Assembly: GCA_964360145.1 (NCBI GenBank)
Contig: CAYHWW010000165.1
Span: 1 to 7,396, forward strand
DNA length: 7,396 nucleotides
DNA from: CAYHWW01 sp964360145
GTDB taxonomy: Bacteria; Bdellovibrionota; UBA1018; CAYHWW01
Direction: 5' to 3'
The position numbers were made by a program, and so were the translations under genes. Shown one piece after another: positions 6,306-7,396 of this stretch. Every line of letters starts with the position of its first letter. Position 1 is the first letter of the stretch. The notes beneath the pieces were generated by a model, which made no database searches, was not told the origin of the DNA, and worked only from the letters and a program-made list of their open reading frames with translations.

Positions 6306-7091
6306 TCAATAGAGACAGTTGGCCCTGGCTTGATCGTTCTCTGTCAAGGTGCGCTTCTGTTCGCCCGTGCCATTCTCGAAAGCCCAGTCGGGGTACATGA
6401 CAGTGGGGCGTATCTGATAGGTGTCCGCGTTGGCGCAATCCACATTGGGCCGCCCATCATTCAAAGGCCCACAGGAATGGCCCAGCCCCAAAAGATGGCC
6501 CAGCTCGTGGAGGGTAATGGACAGCAGGTCAGGGTAGCGACCGGAGTTCTGCACGAAAAAGTGCTGGTAGTTCATCTCCATGATGGCTTTATACATGATG
6601 CGAATGCCGGTGTCCGACGCCGTCCGGGTGCAATAGGACGTCAGCGCGATGATGGAGGAGCCCCCGGACCAGGTGCCTCTTTTATAAACCACGGTGCCAT
6701 CCGCTGAGATTTGCTGCGCGCAGTTGGGGTAGGACTGAGCGAATGAAGAGGAGTGGGGCGAGGTCACGGTGCCGTAGTCAAAAATGGGAACACCCTTGGA
6801 TCTCGTGAAAAAAGTGTTCCATGTCTCCGCGGCGGTGGCCATGTCCGCAAGTTCGCTGGACGACCAACCGCTGGCATCGTGAAAGGAAACTTTGATGGGC
6901 AACGCGGAACTGAGCCAATGGCCTTGCAAGGAATTGTCTTGGTAGCCATTGGGCAAACCACAGGACGTCGTAAGGGCCTGGGCGGAAAGGGATGAGGCCT
7001 CTTTTTTGGGGCCGTTGCCACAGGCGGGCAAGGCGAGCACAAAGGCTGCCGTTGCGAGAAGGCGGATGGTGATCTTGAAACAGGGAGGCAT
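6306..7091 (-). CDS. Metzincin zinc-metalloprotease lipoprotein (matrixin-like)
   Basis: With the start at ATG 7089-7091 this is 261 residues. The signal peptide MPPCFKITIRLLATAAFVLALPAC has its lipobox at LPAC with C24 lipidated, so it is an anchored cell-envelope lipoprotein. The zinc site HELGHLLGLGH (195-205) supplies three His ligands and catalytic Glu196, and VMYP (231-234) is the Met-turn that defines metzincins. Small size and spacing suggest the matrixin/M10-like group. No propeptide cysteine switch is evident. Several mature cysteines may form disulfides. An adjacent ATG (7092-7094) is equally usable. The frame also stays open to ATG 7185-7187, overlapping the upstream stop, but that start would give a 55-residue signal region translated through two hairpins, so I reject it. 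Family members degrade extracytoplasmic proteins; the target is unknown. Confidence 0.9.
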   Translation of the reverse strand: MPPCFKITIRLLATAAFVLALPACGNGPKKEASSLSAQALTTSCGLPNGYQDNSLQGHWLSSALPIKVSFHDASGWSSSELADMATAAETWNTFFTRSKGVPIFDYGTVTSPHSSSFAQSYPNCAQQISADGTVVYKRGTWSGGSSIIALTSYCTRTASDTGIRIMYKAIMEMNYQHFFVQNSGRYPDLLSITLHELGHLLGLGHSCGPLNDGRPNVDCANADTYQIRPTVMYPDWAFENGTGEQKRTLTENDQARANCLY

Positions 7092-7105
7092 CATTTGCCG
7101 ACGAA

Positions 7106-7120
7106 GGGGCTGAAAGCCCC
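7106..7120 (-). promoter_or_regulatory. Leader hairpin before the metzincin start
   Basis: On the minus strand GGGGCT-TTC-AGCCCC forms a perfect 6-bp, GC-rich stem with a 3-nt loop, 11 nt before the first of two tandem ATGs. Immediately 5' of it is GAGGAGAGG (7121-7130), a good Shine-Dalgarno match that is too far from the ATG in linear distance but close if the hairpin folds. Alternatively it is simply a REP-like repeat. Confidence 0.5.
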
Positions 7121-7138
7121 CTCTCCTCACTGGGCTTT
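7113..7138 (-). promoter_or_regulatory. Alternative leader stem overlapping the first hairpin
   Basis: Minus-strand AAAGCCC (7132-7138) can pair over 7 bp with GGGCTTT (7113-7119), leaving a 12-nt loop that contains GAGGAG. It shares bases with the 7106-7120 hairpin, so only one of the two can form. A switch is inference only. Confidence 0.35.
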
Positions 7139-7163
7139 TCGGATGCGGGCGGAGGATATTAAG

Positions 7164-7178
7164 GGGCTGTAACAGCCC
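7164..7178. repeat. REP-like hairpin after the 7187 stop
   Basis: GGGCTGT and ACAGCCC are inverted copies around a single base (in practice a 6-bp stem with a 3-nt loop). On the minus strand it lies 8 nt after the TAA at 7187-7189 and is followed by CTTAATAT, which is too weak for a confident intrinsic terminator. Its AGCCCCTT flank matches that of the hairpin at 7106-7120, so the two may be copies of one extragenic palindrome. Confidence 0.5.
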
Positions 7179-7186
7179 TACGAACA

Positions 7187-7396
7187 TTACCGAGTTGCGG
7201 CGCGGCGGATGGAATTGGCCATGGCGACGCCTTCAGGGCCGCACTGGGCGGCGATGGCGTCCACGGCGCGCAGGTAATCGGGATTCGGGCCGGAACAAAT
7301 GAGGGATTCGGGGCCGTTGCTGTGGTTCAGGGTGTCATTGGCGCATTGATTTGCACGTGAGTGATCCCGCACTTCAAGCAGGACATAATTCAAGAA
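7187..7396 (-). CDS. C-terminal fragment of an unknown gene, cut by window edge
   Basis: The minus-strand frame is open from the window edge to TAA at 7187-7189, giving about 70 residues. A TTG at 7391-7393 could in principle start it, but the codon before it is also sense (TTC) and no Shine-Dalgarno sequence can be judged, so a truncated longer gene is more likely. The fragment contains three cysteines (in NQCAND, LICSG and AAQCGPEG), which suggests an exported, disulfide-bonded domain. It ends in a basic tail, SIRRAATR. No family recognised. The metzincin gene follows in the same direction after about 95 bp that carry two hairpins. Confidence 0.6.
   Translation of the reverse strand, partial: FLNYVLLEVRDHSRANQCANDTLNHSNGPESLICSGPNPDYLRAVDAIAAQCGPEGVAMANSIRRAATR

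Noticed and set aside
6306..7187. Longer 293-residue form of the metzincin starting at 7187 with a TAATG overlap
   Set aside because: The lipobox cysteine would be at residue 56, too far for a signal peptide, and the extra N-terminus is translation of hairpin repeats.

Overview
The window looks like a chromosomal segment from a GC-rich, diderm (Gram-negative) bacterium. The evidence is a run of short lipoprotein genes with clear lipoboxes, a lipoprotein metzincin protease and a multidrug-type MFS transporter. A predatory or deltaproteobacterial-like lineage (Bdellovibrionota, Myxococcota) would fit the style of the genes, but nothing here proves a taxon. A run of exactly 100 Ns (2899-2998) shows this is a scaffolded draft assembly, so the true distance across that gap is unknown. 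No rRNA, tRNA, CRISPR array or insertion sequence is visible.

Layout. From 4825 leftward everything is on the minus strand: a 119-aa lipoprotein (4466-4825), a 226-aa lipoprotein (3789-4469), a cysteine-containing secreted protein whose 3' end is lost in the gap (2999-3792), a lipoprotein whose start is lost in the gap (2185-2898), a class II Fic-domain protein (1082-2149) and an MFS transporter that runs off the left edge (1-1058). On the plus strand, 43 bp away and divergent, is an HD-domain phosphohydrolase of the SAMHD1-like/COG1078 type (4869-6296). Convergent with it, 9 bp between stop codons, is a zinc-metzincin lipoprotein (6306-7091). Behind that is the tail of an unknown gene (7187-7396). 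No stretch over 300 bases lacks a gene.

How the genes work together. The three envelope genes from 4825 to 2999 form an operon: both visible junctions are ATGA stop/start overlaps. A fourth exported protein lies just past the gap in the same direction. None matches a family I can name, so this block is the best candidate for an undescribed envelope system. An open frame appears to run straight through the N gap, but it joins two different genes and should not be annotated as one 535-residue protein.

Regulatory structure. A perfect 20-bp palindrome sits on the start codon of the HD gene in the divergent promoter region. Three 11-bp tandem repeats lie 18 bp upstream of the GTG start of the Fic gene. 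Competing hairpins with a Shine-Dalgarno-like stretch precede the metzincin start.
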